A stretch of DNA of 64,000 nucleotides from Leptospira bandrabouensis (GCF_004770905.1 NZ_RQHT01000014.1:1917001-1981000); one strand, 5' to 3'. Counted from the first letter of the stretch, positions 17,579 to 26,230 are shown. Notes: generated by a model from the letters alone, not told the origin. Numbers and translations: made by a program.

Positions 17579-18445
17579 ATGATTCTAAAAGCTTACCTTA
17601 CACTATTTCGACCTGCAAATGTAGTAACGGCACTGGCTGATATCCTTGCTGGTATGGCCATAGTTGGATTTGTTTGGAAAGACAATACCCCTATTTTTTT
17701 ATTACTTTCCACCATAGGTTTGTATGGCGGTGGAGTGGTATTAAATGATTATTTTGATACAAAAATTGATATAAAAGAAAGACCAGAACGACCAATTCCT
17801 AGTGGGAAGGTTACTAAAAATTCTGCATTGGTTTTTGGAATTTTCCTTTTAGGCATGGGGCTTGGTTTTGCTTTTTTATACCAAATCAAAAGTGGATGGA
17901 TTGCCTTTGCTATTATTGTCCTTATCCTTACTTACAATCGTTATGCCAAACATCATTCTATACTTGGTCCTATTGTAATGGGAATGTGTCGCGGTGGTAA
18001 CTTAATTCTAGGAATGAGTTTAGTATCCAAAATCACAACATTCGAAATTTCTCTTTCTTTACTTCCTATCTGTTATATCGCTGCTATAACGATGGTGAGT
18101 CGAGGAGAAGTCCACGGTGGAAAAAAGATACCTTTATTATTTGCTGGTGTTTTATACCTTATCGTTTTCTTTTGTATCTCCTTTTTGTCCTTTCAATTGG
18201 GAAATTTGATAAAGAGTAGCCCTTTTGTGGTTTTACACATAGCGATGGTATTTCCACCACTGCTTCGTGCTTATCAAAATCCTATTGGTCCTATGATTGG
18301 TAAGGCAGTTAAGATGGGGGTAATTACGCTCATTCTTTTGAATGCTTCTTTTGCGGCAAGTTTCGGATTTTTAACTATAGCGATCGTTATCTTTTGTTTA
18401 TTACCTCTTTCTTTGGTTTTAGCAAAAACATTTTCTGTTACTTAG
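17579..18445 (+). CDS. eboC: EboC, UbiA-like integral-membrane prenyltransferase
   Basis: 288 residues with eight or nine membrane helices. The first Asp-rich motif of UbiA enzymes is intact as NDYFDTKID (about residues 56-64) and is followed by KERPERPIPSG. At the place of the second Asp-rich motif (DxxxD) the sequence reads SRGEVHGGKK instead, which I regard as an EboC trait. UbiA relatives move an isoprenyl chain onto an aromatic or other acceptor in the membrane; here the acceptor is unknown. The gene abuts eboB (TAAATG) and is nine bases from eboD. Confidence 0.88.
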   Translation: MILKAYLTLFRPANVVTALADILAGMAIVGFVWKDNTPIFLLLSTIGLYGGGVVLNDYFDTKIDIKERPERPIPSGKVTKNSALVFGIFLLGMGLGFAFLYQIKSGWIAFAIIVLILTYNRYAKHHSILGPIVMGMCRGGNLILGMSLVSKITTFEISLSLLPICYIAAITMVSRGEVHGGKKIPLLFAGVLYLIVFFCISFLSFQLGNLIKSSPFVVLHIAMVFPPLLRAYQNPIGPMIGKAVKMGVITLILLNASFAASFGFLTIAIVIFCLLPLSLVLAKTFSVT

Positions 18446-18454
18446 AGTTTTATT

Positions 18455-19618
18455 ATGAATGAAGATTCTTTTTTCCCTCTTTTTTCAGAGTTTCAAATCA
18501 CTTATAGATATAAAGTTTACTTTACGAAAGATATTTTTCAAAAAGATAATCCAGTTTTAAAAAATTTTTTTATTTCAGAAATAAAACAGGGCCTTGTTAA
18601 AAAAGTAATGGTAGTGTTTGATGAAAGACTGATCCATTATCATCCGAATTTGGTTTCAGAAATAAAAAATTACTTTCAAGGTTTAGAATCATTTATCCAA
18701 CTAACGGGCGATATCATTCCAATACCTGGTGGGGAAGAATGTAAAAATAACCAAAACCTTTGGGAATCATTGGTGAATGCGGTAAATACACACGGTGTCG
18801 ATAGACATTCCTATATCCTTGCCATAGGAGGAGGAGCAGTTCTTGATTTGGTTGGGTATGTAGCGGCTGTGTCTCACCGTGGGATTCGTTTGGTTCGAAT
18901 CCCAACGACTGTGCTTTCACAAAATGATTCTGGTGTGGGAGTGAAAAATAGCATCAATTTCCAAGGTAAAAAAAATTTCCTAGGTACCTTTGCCCCACCT
19001 GTTGCCGTGTTTAACGACCTCCAATTTTTAGAAAGTTTAGATGACAGAGACTGGCGATCCGGTATGGCCGAGGCCATCAAAGTGGCCTTAATTAAAGATA
19101 AGGATTTTTTCCATTGGATCGAATCGAATGCCAGTGAATTATTAAATCGAAATTTAGATACAATGGCATACCTAATCCACCGCTGTGCAAAACTTCATAT
19201 GGATCATATTGCAAGCGGAGATCCTTTTGAGTTTGGATCTTCTCGACCATTGGATTTTGGACATTGGTCAGCTCATAAATTAGAATACTTAACTCAGTTT
19301 TCTTTAAGGCATGGTGAGGCCGTAGCGATTGGTATTGCATTGGACACAGTGTATTCTTATCAAAAACAATTTTTGTCCCAAGACGATTGTCTACGGATTC
19401 TTTCTTTATTGAAAACACTGGGATTTGTCGTTTACCATCCTATGTTATCGGATGGAGAAAAACAGAATTTATTTTTAGGGTTAGAAGAGTTTCGGGAACA
19501 TTTGGGAGGTCGTCTCACCATTGTATTGTTAGCTGAAATTGGAAAATCTCTGGAAGTCCATGAAATGGATTTTAAAACTATAGATACTTCTGTAAATTTC
19601 TTAAAAACTTATCTATGA
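18455..19618 (+). CDS. eboD: EboD, 3-dehydroquinate-synthase-like sugar-phosphate cyclase
   Basis: 387 residues of the sugar-phosphate cyclase superfamily. AIGGGAVLDLVGYVAA is the NAD-binding glycine-rich loop; RIPTTVLSQNDSGVGVKNSINF and the GMAEAIKVALIKD segment carry active-site residues; the zinc ligands are Glu in GMAEAIK, His in DFGHWSAHKLE and His in RHGEAVAIG. This is not the housekeeping AroB: it lies inside the ebo cluster and has a longer N-terminus. It may cyclise a sugar phosphate such as the DHQS-like enzymes of secondary metabolism. It overlaps eboE by four bases (ATGA). Confidence 0.88.
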   Translation: MNEDSFFPLFSEFQITYRYKVYFTKDIFQKDNPVLKNFFISEIKQGLVKKVMVVFDERLIHYHPNLVSEIKNYFQGLESFIQLTGDIIPIPGGEECKNNQNLWESLVNAVNTHGVDRHSYILAIGGGAVLDLVGYVAAVSHRGIRLVRIPTTVLSQNDSGVGVKNSINFQGKKNFLGTFAPPVAVFNDLQFLESLDDRDWRSGMAEAIKVALIKDKDFFHWIESNASELLNRNLDTMAYLIHRCAKLHMDHIASGDPFEFGSSRPLDFGHWSAHKLEYLTQFSLRHGEAVAIGIALDTVYSYQKQFLSQDDCLRILSLLKTLGFVVYHPMLSDGEKQNLFLGLEEFREHLGGRLTIVLLAEIGKSLEVHEMDFKTIDTSVNFLKTYL

Positions 19619-20811
19619 AAACCAAATACGGCCATCTTACATACTGTTCCAATATTCATCCTGGAGAAACTTGGTCGGATCATTTTTTGCAACTCAAAGA
19701 AAATCTTCCGATAATTCGTGCGAAAGTATCACCGCAAACACCGATGGGCATTGGGCTTAGGTTGTCCGGTGAAGCTTCGTTTGAACTTATAAAACCAAAT
19801 ATTATTTCTGAATTCCAAACTTGGTTAACCAAAGAAGGATTTTACGTTTTTTTGATCAATGGATTTCCCTATGGTAATTTTCACAAAACAACGGTTAAAG
19901 AGAATGTATATCATCCAGATTGGGCTACCACGGACCGATTGGATTATACAATTCGTTTGTTTTCTATTTTATCGCAATTATTACCGGAAGGTTTGGAAGG
20001 TGGAGTTTCGACTCCACCCATTTCCTATCAGTTTTTTGACAAAACAGATGCAGAAAGAGAATTAAGAGTTAAATCTGCCACTCAAAATATCACAGAAGTC
20101 CTTCATCATTTGATTCAAATCCAAAAGGAAACGGGAAAAATTTTACATTTGGATATAGAACCGGAACCGGATGGTATTTTAGGAAATGTTGAACTTTGGA
20201 TTCACTGGTTTCGAGATATTTTTCTCCCTACAGCACTTCCTGAAATCCAATCCCAATGGGGGTTTACAAAGGAAGAAGCGGAAAGTATAATTCGTAATCA
20301 TATTAGAATTTGTTTAGATGTTTGTCATTCCGCCGTGAGTTTCGAAGATAACAATACTGTAGTTAGGTTGTTACGTAAGAATTTCATAAAAGTGGGTAGA
20401 ATTCAAATCAGTTCTGCTTTGAAAGTAAAGTTCCCTGAAGATCCTAAACCAACCTTGGATTCCCTAAAGCATTTTGAGGAACCAACCTATCTTCACCAAG
20501 TAGTCATTCAGTCCAAAGATGGACAATTAGAATCCTTTCCTGATTTGCCTTATGCATTACAAAGAGATGTCAAACCTTTTGAGGAATGGCGAATCCATTT
20601 TCATGTTCCAGTTTTTTTAGATAGTTATGGGCTTTTATCTTCGACTCAAAGTGAATTAGTTTATCTATTGAATTTACAAAAAGAATTTAATTTAACTGAT
20701 GCTTTAGAAGTGGAAACGTATACTTGGGGAGTGTTACCAAAAGAATTACAAACTCCTATTACAACATCCATCATTCGTGAATTGGCATGGGTAAAAACTA
20801 TTTTAGATTGA
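19615..20811 (+). CDS. eboE: EboE, TIM-barrel isomerase-like metabolite traffic protein
   Basis: 398-residue soluble protein with a xylose-isomerase/AP-endonuclease-like TIM barrel. It opens with YGHLTYCSNIHPGETW, a hallmark of EboE. LHLDIEPEPDG and ICLDVCHSAVSFED supply acidic and His residues like the metal ligands of sugar-phosphate isomerases. The name metabolite traffic protein is used for the family because ebo genes are linked to export of a secondary-metabolite precursor; the reaction is unknown. The start overlaps the eboD stop by four bases, indicating translational coupling. Confidence 0.88.
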   Translation: MKTKYGHLTYCSNIHPGETWSDHFLQLKENLPIIRAKVSPQTPMGIGLRLSGEASFELIKPNIISEFQTWLTKEGFYVFLINGFPYGNFHKTTVKENVYHPDWATTDRLDYTIRLFSILSQLLPEGLEGGVSTPPISYQFFDKTDAERELRVKSATQNITEVLHHLIQIQKETGKILHLDIEPEPDGILGNVELWIHWFRDIFLPTALPEIQSQWGFTKEEAESIIRNHIRICLDVCHSAVSFEDNNTVVRLLRKNFIKVGRIQISSALKVKFPEDPKPTLDSLKHFEEPTYLHQVVIQSKDGQLESFPDLPYALQRDVKPFEEWRIHFHVPVFLDSYGLLSSTQSELVYLLNLQKEFNLTDALEVETYTWGVLPKELQTPITTSIIRELAWVKTILD

Positions 20812-20834
20812 GAAATAAATCTATAGGTTATAAA

Positions 20835-22232
20835 ATGAAAAATACAAAAACTAACTCATTTCAGAAAACAGTTGTGATCGATGTTGTGGGACTTAGTTCT
20901 CATTTGGTTTGCGAATTTACTCCTTTTCTAAAACAGTTTTTGGAAAAAAGAAATACAATACTCATTGAACCAATGATCCCTGCTGTGACTACCAGCGTGC
21001 AATCCACTTATCTGACAGGGAAATGGCCGAACCAACATGGAATCGTTGGTAATGGTTGGTATGATCACAAAGACTCAGAAATTAAATTCTGGAAACAATC
21101 CAACCACCTAGTAGAGAGTGAAAAAATTTGGGAAAGGGCAAGGAAGATCGATCCCCAATTCACTTGTTCCAAAATGTTTTGGTGGTACAATATGTACGCT
21201 AGCGCGGATTATTCGGTGACACCGAGGCCGCAATACCATGCAGACGGTGTAAAAGCACCTGATTGTTATTCGAATCCTCCAGAACTTCGAGATGAGTTAC
21301 AAAAAGAACTAGGCCAGTTTCCTCTTTTCCATTTTTGGGGACCTAATGCCAATATTAAATCCACACAATGGATCGCAGATGCAACTATCTTTGTAGATAA
21401 AAAATACAACCCAACGCTTACATTGGTTTACCTTCCTCATTTGGATTATTGTTTGCAAAAATTGGGACCAAATCTTTCAAAAATCCAAAAGGAGCTTTTA
21501 GAAATTGATACGGTTCTTAAACAATTAATTGAATACTACGAAGGACAGAATACAAAAATCATTTTGTTATCGGAATATGGAATCACACCAGTCCATCGTC
21601 CGATTCATATCAACCGAATCCTCCGAGAGAATGGTTTCATTTCTGTTCGCAAGGAACGATGGTATGAACTTTTAGATCCAGGTGCGTCGAAGGCTTTTGC
21701 GGTCTCGGACCACCAAATTAGTCATATTTATTGCAAAGATTCCGAAACAAAAACAAAGGTGGAAAGGATTCTAAAAAACATTCCAGGAATTCAGCTTGTT
21801 TTAGATAAAAAAGCGCAAAAAAAATATCATTTGGACCACGAACGTTCCGGTGATTTCGTTTTAGTAGCAGATTCAGATTCTTGGTTTTCTTACTATTATT
21901 GGTTAGATGATAGAATGGCACCAGATTATGCTCGTTTGGTGGATATTCACAGAAAACCAGGGTATGATCCTTGTGAGATGTTTTTAGATCCTAAAAAATC
22001 TGCCGTTAAACTGAGAGTATTGTTAAAATTATTACAAAAAAAACTAGGTTTTCGCTACCTGATGGATGTGATCCCCCTGGATGCAAATTTGGTAAAAGGA
22101 TCTCACGGGACCATTCATGCAAAAAAGGAATTTTACCCTTTATTTTCAGGAGCACAGTCTTACCCCGGAAAAGAAATTTCTGCTAATAAAGTGTACGATT
22201 TGATTTGGGATCAGATGACATCCAAGATTTAA
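20835..22232 (+). CDS. eboF: EboF, alkaline-phosphatase-superfamily phosphodiesterase
   Basis: 465 residues from ATG 20835, which lies just past the eboE stop; an ATG at 20787 is in frame but would overlap eboE by 25 bases. Nucleotide pyrophosphatase/phosphodiesterase type of the alkaline phosphatase superfamily. Asp in VVIDVVGL and the nucleophilic Thr in MIPAVTTSVQSTYLTG form one metal site; HLDYCLQ, SEYGI, DHERSGDF and the SHG near the C-terminus supply others. No signal peptide is visible. It closes the six-gene cluster; the next gene begins 42 bases further. Confidence 0.87.
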   Translation: MKNTKTNSFQKTVVIDVVGLSSHLVCEFTPFLKQFLEKRNTILIEPMIPAVTTSVQSTYLTGKWPNQHGIVGNGWYDHKDSEIKFWKQSNHLVESEKIWERARKIDPQFTCSKMFWWYNMYASADYSVTPRPQYHADGVKAPDCYSNPPELRDELQKELGQFPLFHFWGPNANIKSTQWIADATIFVDKKYNPTLTLVYLPHLDYCLQKLGPNLSKIQKELLEIDTVLKQLIEYYEGQNTKIILLSEYGITPVHRPIHINRILRENGFISVRKERWYELLDPGASKAFAVSDHQISHIYCKDSETKTKVERILKNIPGIQLVLDKKAQKKYHLDHERSGDFVLVADSDSWFSYYYWLDDRMAPDYARLVDIHRKPGYDPCEMFLDPKKSAVKLRVLLKLLQKKLGFRYLMDVIPLDANLVKGSHGTIHAKKEFYPLFSGAQSYPGKEISANKVYDLIWDQMTSKI

Positions 22233-22273
22233 ATGTTTGACTGGTTAGCTTCCGAAACATTATTTTTGATTCA

Positions 22274-23482
22274 GTGTCCGTAGAAGAAATCAAAGTTGTT
22301 AATTATTCCAAAGGTGCTGCCATCGTTGTGCAGAATTCCGTCAATACTGGAAATTTTTTTATTGTAAGATCAGGCCGGGTATCGGTCGACTCTGAACATA
22401 TTGTCGTAGATCATGAACTCTCATTTTACGAAGCGGGGGATAGTTTTGGCCTAGTCTCAGCCCTCACCGAACATCGATTTTTGGTGACTTTGTTTGCGGA
22501 TACCGATGTGGAGTTAGTGCAGATCCCGATTCGACTTTTGGGTTCTTATTTGAAAGAAAGAAAAGAGCTCGCTATGAAGATATTAGGTCTTTATTCTAGA
22601 GAGCTCAGAACTTTACAAAAACACCTATCCAAGGCAAACAAACCCGCAGACCGCGAATACCACCCAGAACGTTTGGTTCTAAATGCTAGAACTTACCTAA
22701 CTTGGCAAAAACCAAATTTAGCGGCCTATTCTTTACAAACCTTTCTTAAATGGTCCAAAGAAAACAATTCCACGGCTAACGTGGCAGAGGCTACGGAACT
22801 ACTCAGATCCATTGGATCCAATTACAAACCTTTTGTTTGGGAGAGTATGCAGGCCTCTTTGGAGGCTGGAGAAATCCTCTTTGTTGAAAGTGAAAAGAAC
22901 AACGAAATCTACGTAGTGTTAGAGGGAAATGTTAAACTGTTTGGAATTGTTCGTGGTTTTGAGTATGTAATCGATGTTTTAGGGCCGGGCGAAATTTTTG
23001 GAGAGATGTCTCTCATTGACAATGCTCCGCGTATGGCATCAGCCATTACCGAAACCAAAAGTAAAATCCTTCGTGTTACCGCAGATAGTTTATTTGAATC
23101 TGTGGGACCATCCTTGTTACAAAAAATCTTTGAAAGTATTGCTAGACGGATTTGGTTTTCCCACCAACGCCTGGTCATTCTTCGATTGAAGACGCCCGTC
23201 ATCAGACTCTACGCTTATTTATACAATTCAATCCGGGACCAAGACATTCGTTTAGGTCGAAACTTGGATGAAAGTTTAGCCAATCCACATACGATTTATA
23301 TCCAGATGGAAGAACTTTGTAATATGTGTGGAATCATCAAGGTGAAACAAGAAACCATTCAGGAATTCCTAAGTGATACAAACTTGGTCATTGAACCGAA
23401 TCGAATTACGATCAAAAGTCGGAAACGATTGGAGGAAAAACTCGGGCATTATAAATCTAAAGAAGGGCGGATTGTTGCCTAA
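22274..23482 (+). CDS. Protein with two cyclic-nucleotide-binding domains
   Basis: 402 residues starting at GTG 22274. Two cNMP-binding folds: a degenerate first one (residues about 10-105) and a better one (about 200-310) whose phosphate-binding cassette reads FGEMSLIDNAPRMASA with the conserved Glu and Arg. The C-terminal 80 residues (EELCNMCGIIKVKQETIQEFL) look like a winged-helix of the Crp type, so it may be a cAMP- or cGMP-responsive DNA-binding regulator. It lies 42 bases after eboF on the same strand with no terminator seen between, so co-expression with the ebo genes is possible. Confidence 0.82.
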   Translation: MSVEEIKVVNYSKGAAIVVQNSVNTGNFFIVRSGRVSVDSEHIVVDHELSFYEAGDSFGLVSALTEHRFLVTLFADTDVELVQIPIRLLGSYLKERKELAMKILGLYSRELRTLQKHLSKANKPADREYHPERLVLNARTYLTWQKPNLAAYSLQTFLKWSKENNSTANVAEATELLRSIGSNYKPFVWESMQASLEAGEILFVESEKNNEIYVVLEGNVKLFGIVRGFEYVIDVLGPGEIFGEMSLIDNAPRMASAITETKSKILRVTADSLFESVGPSLLQKIFESIARRIWFSHQRLVILRLKTPVIRLYAYLYNSIRDQDIRLGRNLDESLANPHTIYIQMEELCNMCGIIKVKQETIQEFLSDTNLVIEPNRITIKSRKRLEEKLGHYKSKEGRIVA

Positions 23483-23616
23483 CCAACCACTAAAAATACT
23501 TTTCTAGTTTTTATCCGGGTTCTTAAGGCCCGGGGTAACCAAAAGAAAAGCAGACCATTTTCCGGTCCGAATAAAATTTGTAATGATTTTTTTTACCATT
23601 GTGTTTAAGTTCGGTG

Positions 23617-24000
23617 ATGAAAAAATTTCTCGTGTATTCTCTCGGGGCTTTCTACATAATCGCTGGAGCCAACCATTTCTTTTCTCCAGAATTTTATCTA
23701 GAAATGATGCCAGATTATCTGCCATTCCACGAACTTTTGAATGTGACGAGTGGACTCGCTGAAATTACCTTAGGATCCTTGGTCCTCTATGAACGAATGC
23801 GAAAGATGGCAAGTTACGGAATCATTTTGCTTTTACTCGCCATATATCCAGCAAATATCAATATGTTATTAACGGCCTTAGACGGAAAAGATTTTGGAGT
23901 CCCGATTTGGGCTTTGTATGCAAGATTGCCCTTCCAGTTTTTATTCATCTATTGGGCATGGCTAGTTAGAAACTTCAAATGGTCTGACGAAACAACCTAA
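23617..24000 (+). CDS. DoxX-like small membrane protein
   Basis: 127 residues with four membrane helices; ATG 23617 is preferred over an in-frame TTG at 23599. GAFYIIAGANHFFSPEFYLEMMP, ELLNVTSGLAEITLGSLVL and YPANINMLLTAL match the DoxX-like family. Some members assist thiosulfate:quinone oxidation or redox homeostasis, but the family is broad and no specific role can be read here. The stop codon is inside a ten-base hairpin that may end the transcript. Confidence 0.8.
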   Translation: MKKFLVYSLGAFYIIAGANHFFSPEFYLEMMPDYLPFHELLNVTSGLAEITLGSLVLYERMRKMASYGIILLLLAIYPANINMLLTALDGKDFGVPIWALYARLPFQFLFIYWAWLVRNFKWSDETT

Positions 24001-24017
24001 CTCCTGTGAGTTAGGTT
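23994..24017 (+). terminator. Hairpin over the DoxX-like stop codon
   Basis: AACCTAACTC-CTGT-GAGTTAGGTT is a perfect ten-base stem with a four-base loop that includes the TAA stop. The following TAAAACGTTTC is only partly T-rich, so termination is probable rather than certain. Confidence 0.6.
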
Positions 24018-24142
24018 TAAAACGTTTCTTCGTTTACATTTTTTATTGTTTTAGGAAGAGTGCATTGTAAGCACTTACTTTAATGCATCATCAAAATATT
24101 TAGATCATATATACAATATTATATTAGTTTTATACACGAAGA

Positions 24143-24457
24143 ATGACCAAAGAACCTAAAAGAACAGCACAAGAATTGAATAAAAAAGGAGGCCAATGGA
24201 CTTTTCTTTCAAACCATGCTCATGTTTTGATTTGTTTGAGCAAGGATCCAGATATGCGGTTGAAAGATGTTGCTTTGTTAGTTGGTATTACCGAGAGAGC
24301 TGTTCAAGCCATAGTCAAAGATTTGGTGGATGCACAAATCTTAGAAAAAAGTAAAGACGGTCGACGTAACCAATACATCATCCAGACCGAACAAAAATTA
24401 CGCCATCCTTTGGAAGCAAATCATTCTATTTCAGAACTTTTACGTTTGGGTAAATAA
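24143..24457 (+). CDS. Small winged-helix (MarR/ArsR-like) DNA-binding protein
   Basis: 104 residues. HAHVLICLSKDPDMRLKDVALLVGITERAVQAIVKDLVDAQILEKSKDGRRNQYII is a clear winged helix: helix-turn-helix in RLKDVALLVGITERAVQAIV and a basic wing at DGRRNQY. There is no metal-binding Cys cluster or separate sensing domain, so it resembles the compact MarR-like proteins that act by redox or protein contacts. A TGCATT / AATGCA inverted pair (24061-24087) lies about 60 bases upstream and may be its own site. It converges on the reductase gene at 24478. Confidence 0.78.
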   Translation: MTKEPKRTAQELNKKGGQWTFLSNHAHVLICLSKDPDMRLKDVALLVGITERAVQAIVKDLVDAQILEKSKDGRRNQYIIQTEQKLRHPLEANHSISELLRLGK

Positions 24458-24477
24458 ACTAAAATCCAGACTTTGTA

Positions 24478-25455
24478 TTAGTTTTTTAATTCTAATTCTT
24501 TGATTTTCTGAACAATCCATTCGTTCCTAGGTACGGAAATTCCTAACTTGTTTGCTTTTTTTACAACTTCACCATTGATAAAATCAATTTCCGTTTTGCG
24601 GTTTGCATCCAAATCTTGGACCATAGAAGTTCGAATCCTAAAGTATTTTAAACCAAGTAAAATAAGGATCAAATGACAAATCCACCTTGGAAGAGAACCT
24701 GGACCTCCACCTAATTTTTGAATGGGAAAAGATCCCGGCACCACTTGTTCTGTAATTTCCAACCGGTTCATCACTTGTTTAATCTCAGTCAGCGTTTCGA
24801 GGGCTTCTACCCTTGATTGTTGATTGAGAAATAGTTCACCTAAGCTAACTTGTTTTGAAGCGGCAAGTCCATTGATGATGGAATTGATGGCTAGTTTATG
24901 CCACCTAAACCCACTAAGTTTGTCAGTCAAAACAACAGGAAGAAAAGGTGAGAGAAGTTTTTCCCAGAGAGAATCAGGTTTGGTTCCTTTGGCTTCACCA
25001 AGGATCAAACTTCCCACATTGGATTGGTAATAAGTATGATCAGATAAAGTTTGGGTATTCCAACCCACAACTCCACCAATGATTTTATCTGTATAGGATT
25101 TGAATTGTAGTTCAGGAATTCCATTTTGAATCAAAACCCATTTCCCATTTGGTTTTAGAAATGATTTTGTTTCTTCCAAATATTCAGAAAGATTTTGATT
25201 TTTACAACCAATCAGAATATAATCAAATTTTTCTTGGTTGTCTTGAGTCATTGTTAGGTGGCTCATTAAATCAATCTTAACTATTTTTCCATTCGGGCCT
25301 TGGAAACTTATTGGGTTATTCTTTAGAGATTGAAATCTAGATTGGTTGCGACATAGGATTTTAAATGGAATCTGATTTTGGGAAAGGGCATGGATGATAG
25401 TGACGGTTACAGAACCAATCCCACTAATTGCAATGGAAGGATAAGTCGTTAACAT
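24478..25455 (-). CDS. Ketopantoate-reductase-like (ApbA/PanE) NADP oxidoreductase
   Basis: 325 residues of the 2-dehydropantoate 2-reductase family. IAISGIGSVTVTII is a GxGxxG nucleotide loop in slightly altered form; GWNTQTL and the Lys-Asn pair of RWHKLAINSIINGLAA correspond to the active-site Lys and first Asn; the C-terminal part has DLDANRKTEIDFINGEVV with NGEVV as in PanE. Family members reduce ketopantoate for pantothenate and CoA synthesis, but several paralogues act on other 2-keto acids, so the symbol is left open. It lies 14 bases downstream of the Fur-like gene on the same strand. Confidence 0.83.
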   Translation of the reverse strand: MLTTYPSIAISGIGSVTVTIIHALSQNQIPFKILCRNQSRFQSLKNNPISFQGPNGKIVKIDLMSHLTMTQDNQEKFDYILIGCKNQNLSEYLEETKSFLKPNGKWVLIQNGIPELQFKSYTDKIIGGVVGWNTQTLSDHTYYQSNVGSLILGEAKGTKPDSLWEKLLSPFLPVVLTDKLSGFRWHKLAINSIINGLAASKQVSLGELFLNQQSRVEALETLTEIKQVMNRLEITEQVVPGSFPIQKLGGGPGSLPRWICHLILILLGLKYFRIRTSMVQDLDANRKTEIDFINGEVVKKANKLGISVPRNEWIVQKIKELELKN

Positions 25456-25469
25456 AAGAGCGAGGGATT

Positions 25470-25898
25470 TTATTTCCCTCGGAGGGTAATGACTAGTTTT
25501 GCAGATTCTAGTTTTTTGCCTGTCTTTTGGAAATAACTTTCTGTGAGTTCTTCTAATACTTTTGCTTCAAGTTCTTCATTCATATCCACATCAGTAATCT
25601 CACCGGTTTCTTCATTGAGAGCATGGTGGTGTGGTCCAATGTTTGAGTCAAAATGGGTGACCCCACTTTTTAATTCCAAAGTCCCAAGCATTCCCTTCTC
25701 GGCAAAAAGTTTCAGGTTATTAAAAATAGTGGCCCTGGACGCGTGAGGAAAGTGGGAATTGACCAAATGAAACACTTCTTCTGCAAATAAATGTTGGTGG
25801 CGTTCCAAAAGCAAATGTGCCATTTCCAATCTTTGAGAAGTCGGTCGGATCCCGTGGGATTCGAGGAGTTCCTTGGTTTTTTGGTAACTAAGATCCAT
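25470..25898 (-). CDS. Fur family regulator, PerR-like, lacking the Cys4 zinc site
   Basis: 142 residues of the ferric-uptake-regulator family. The winged helix includes IRPTSQRLEMAHLLL and SRATIFNNLKLFAEKGMLG. The metal-sensing region has HFDSNIGPHHHA, which carries the Asp and His ligands of the PerR regulatory site. The two CxxC pairs that build the structural zinc site in most family members are absent: the first pair reads NEET and no Cys occurs in the protein. This points to a peroxide-sensing PerR of the kind present in Leptospira, where H2O2 oxidises a His ligand. Two palindromes upstream are possible auto-operators. Confidence 0.82.
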   Translation of the reverse strand: MDLSYQKTKELLESHGIRPTSQRLEMAHLLLERHQHLFAEEVFHLVNSHFPHASRATIFNNLKLFAEKGMLGTLELKSGVTHFDSNIGPHHHALNEETGEITDVDMNEELEAKVLEELTESYFQKTGKKLESAKLVITLRGK

Positions 25899-25938
25899 TT
25901 CAGTTTCACCTTCTCGGTTCGCTTTTTTTTGTCAATAA

Positions 25939-25953
25939 TTAGACTCAATCTAA
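25939..25953. promoter_or_regulatory. Fur/PerR-box-like 7-1-7 inverted repeat
   Basis: TTAGACT-C-AATCTAA, arms matching at six of seven positions, with the 7-1-7 layout of PerR and Fur boxes. It lies 41 bases upstream of the Fur-like start on the minus strand. Confidence 0.5.
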
Positions 25954-25986
25954 AATATTAATGGATTGGAATTGGTATCAAATTCG

Positions 25987-25999
25987 ATTTAGTCTAAAT
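25987..25999. promoter_or_regulatory. Palindrome sharing the TTAG/CTAA half site
   Basis: ATTTAG-T-CTAAAT, perfect six-base arms. It shares TTAG and CTAA with the repeat at 25939-25953, centres 47 bases apart, so both could be bound by the same regulator and control the divergent genes. Confidence 0.45.
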
Positions 26000-26003
26000 T
26001 CAC

Positions 26004-26021
26004 AGATAGATAGGTCTATCT
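26004..26021. promoter_or_regulatory. Inverted repeat in the leader of the SpoIIE phosphatase gene
   Basis: AGATAGA-TAGG-TCTATCT, perfect seven-base arms with a four-base loop. No T-tract follows. The remaining 200 bases up to 26230 hold no gene I can support; an 86-codon frame at 25961-26221 has no ribosome site and no recognisable content. Confidence 0.35.
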
Positions 26022-26230
26022 TCAAAAGCGGCAAGTCGGCTTTGGGGAAGGGTGGGCGGAAAACACATCTTTTTACGAAACTGGACCATCTTGTTAACCT
26101 CTGTTTAAAAAATTCTTGCAGTTCTTTTGGATTTCTATTCAATCCTTCCGATGTTCCCTGGAAATTCTATGTATCCTCTACATTTCATTTTTCCTCGAGA
26201 GTGGAGTTTGGTCTTTTCTAGGACAACAAA

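Noticed and set aside
18455..19618. Housekeeping aroB (3-dehydroquinate synthase)
   Set aside because: It sits inside the ebo set between eboC and eboE with translational overlap, and no other shikimate gene is near.
25961..26221. 86-codon frame between the Fur-like and SpoIIE genes
   Set aside because: No ribosome site, low-complexity content and overlap with three palindromes; more likely leader DNA.
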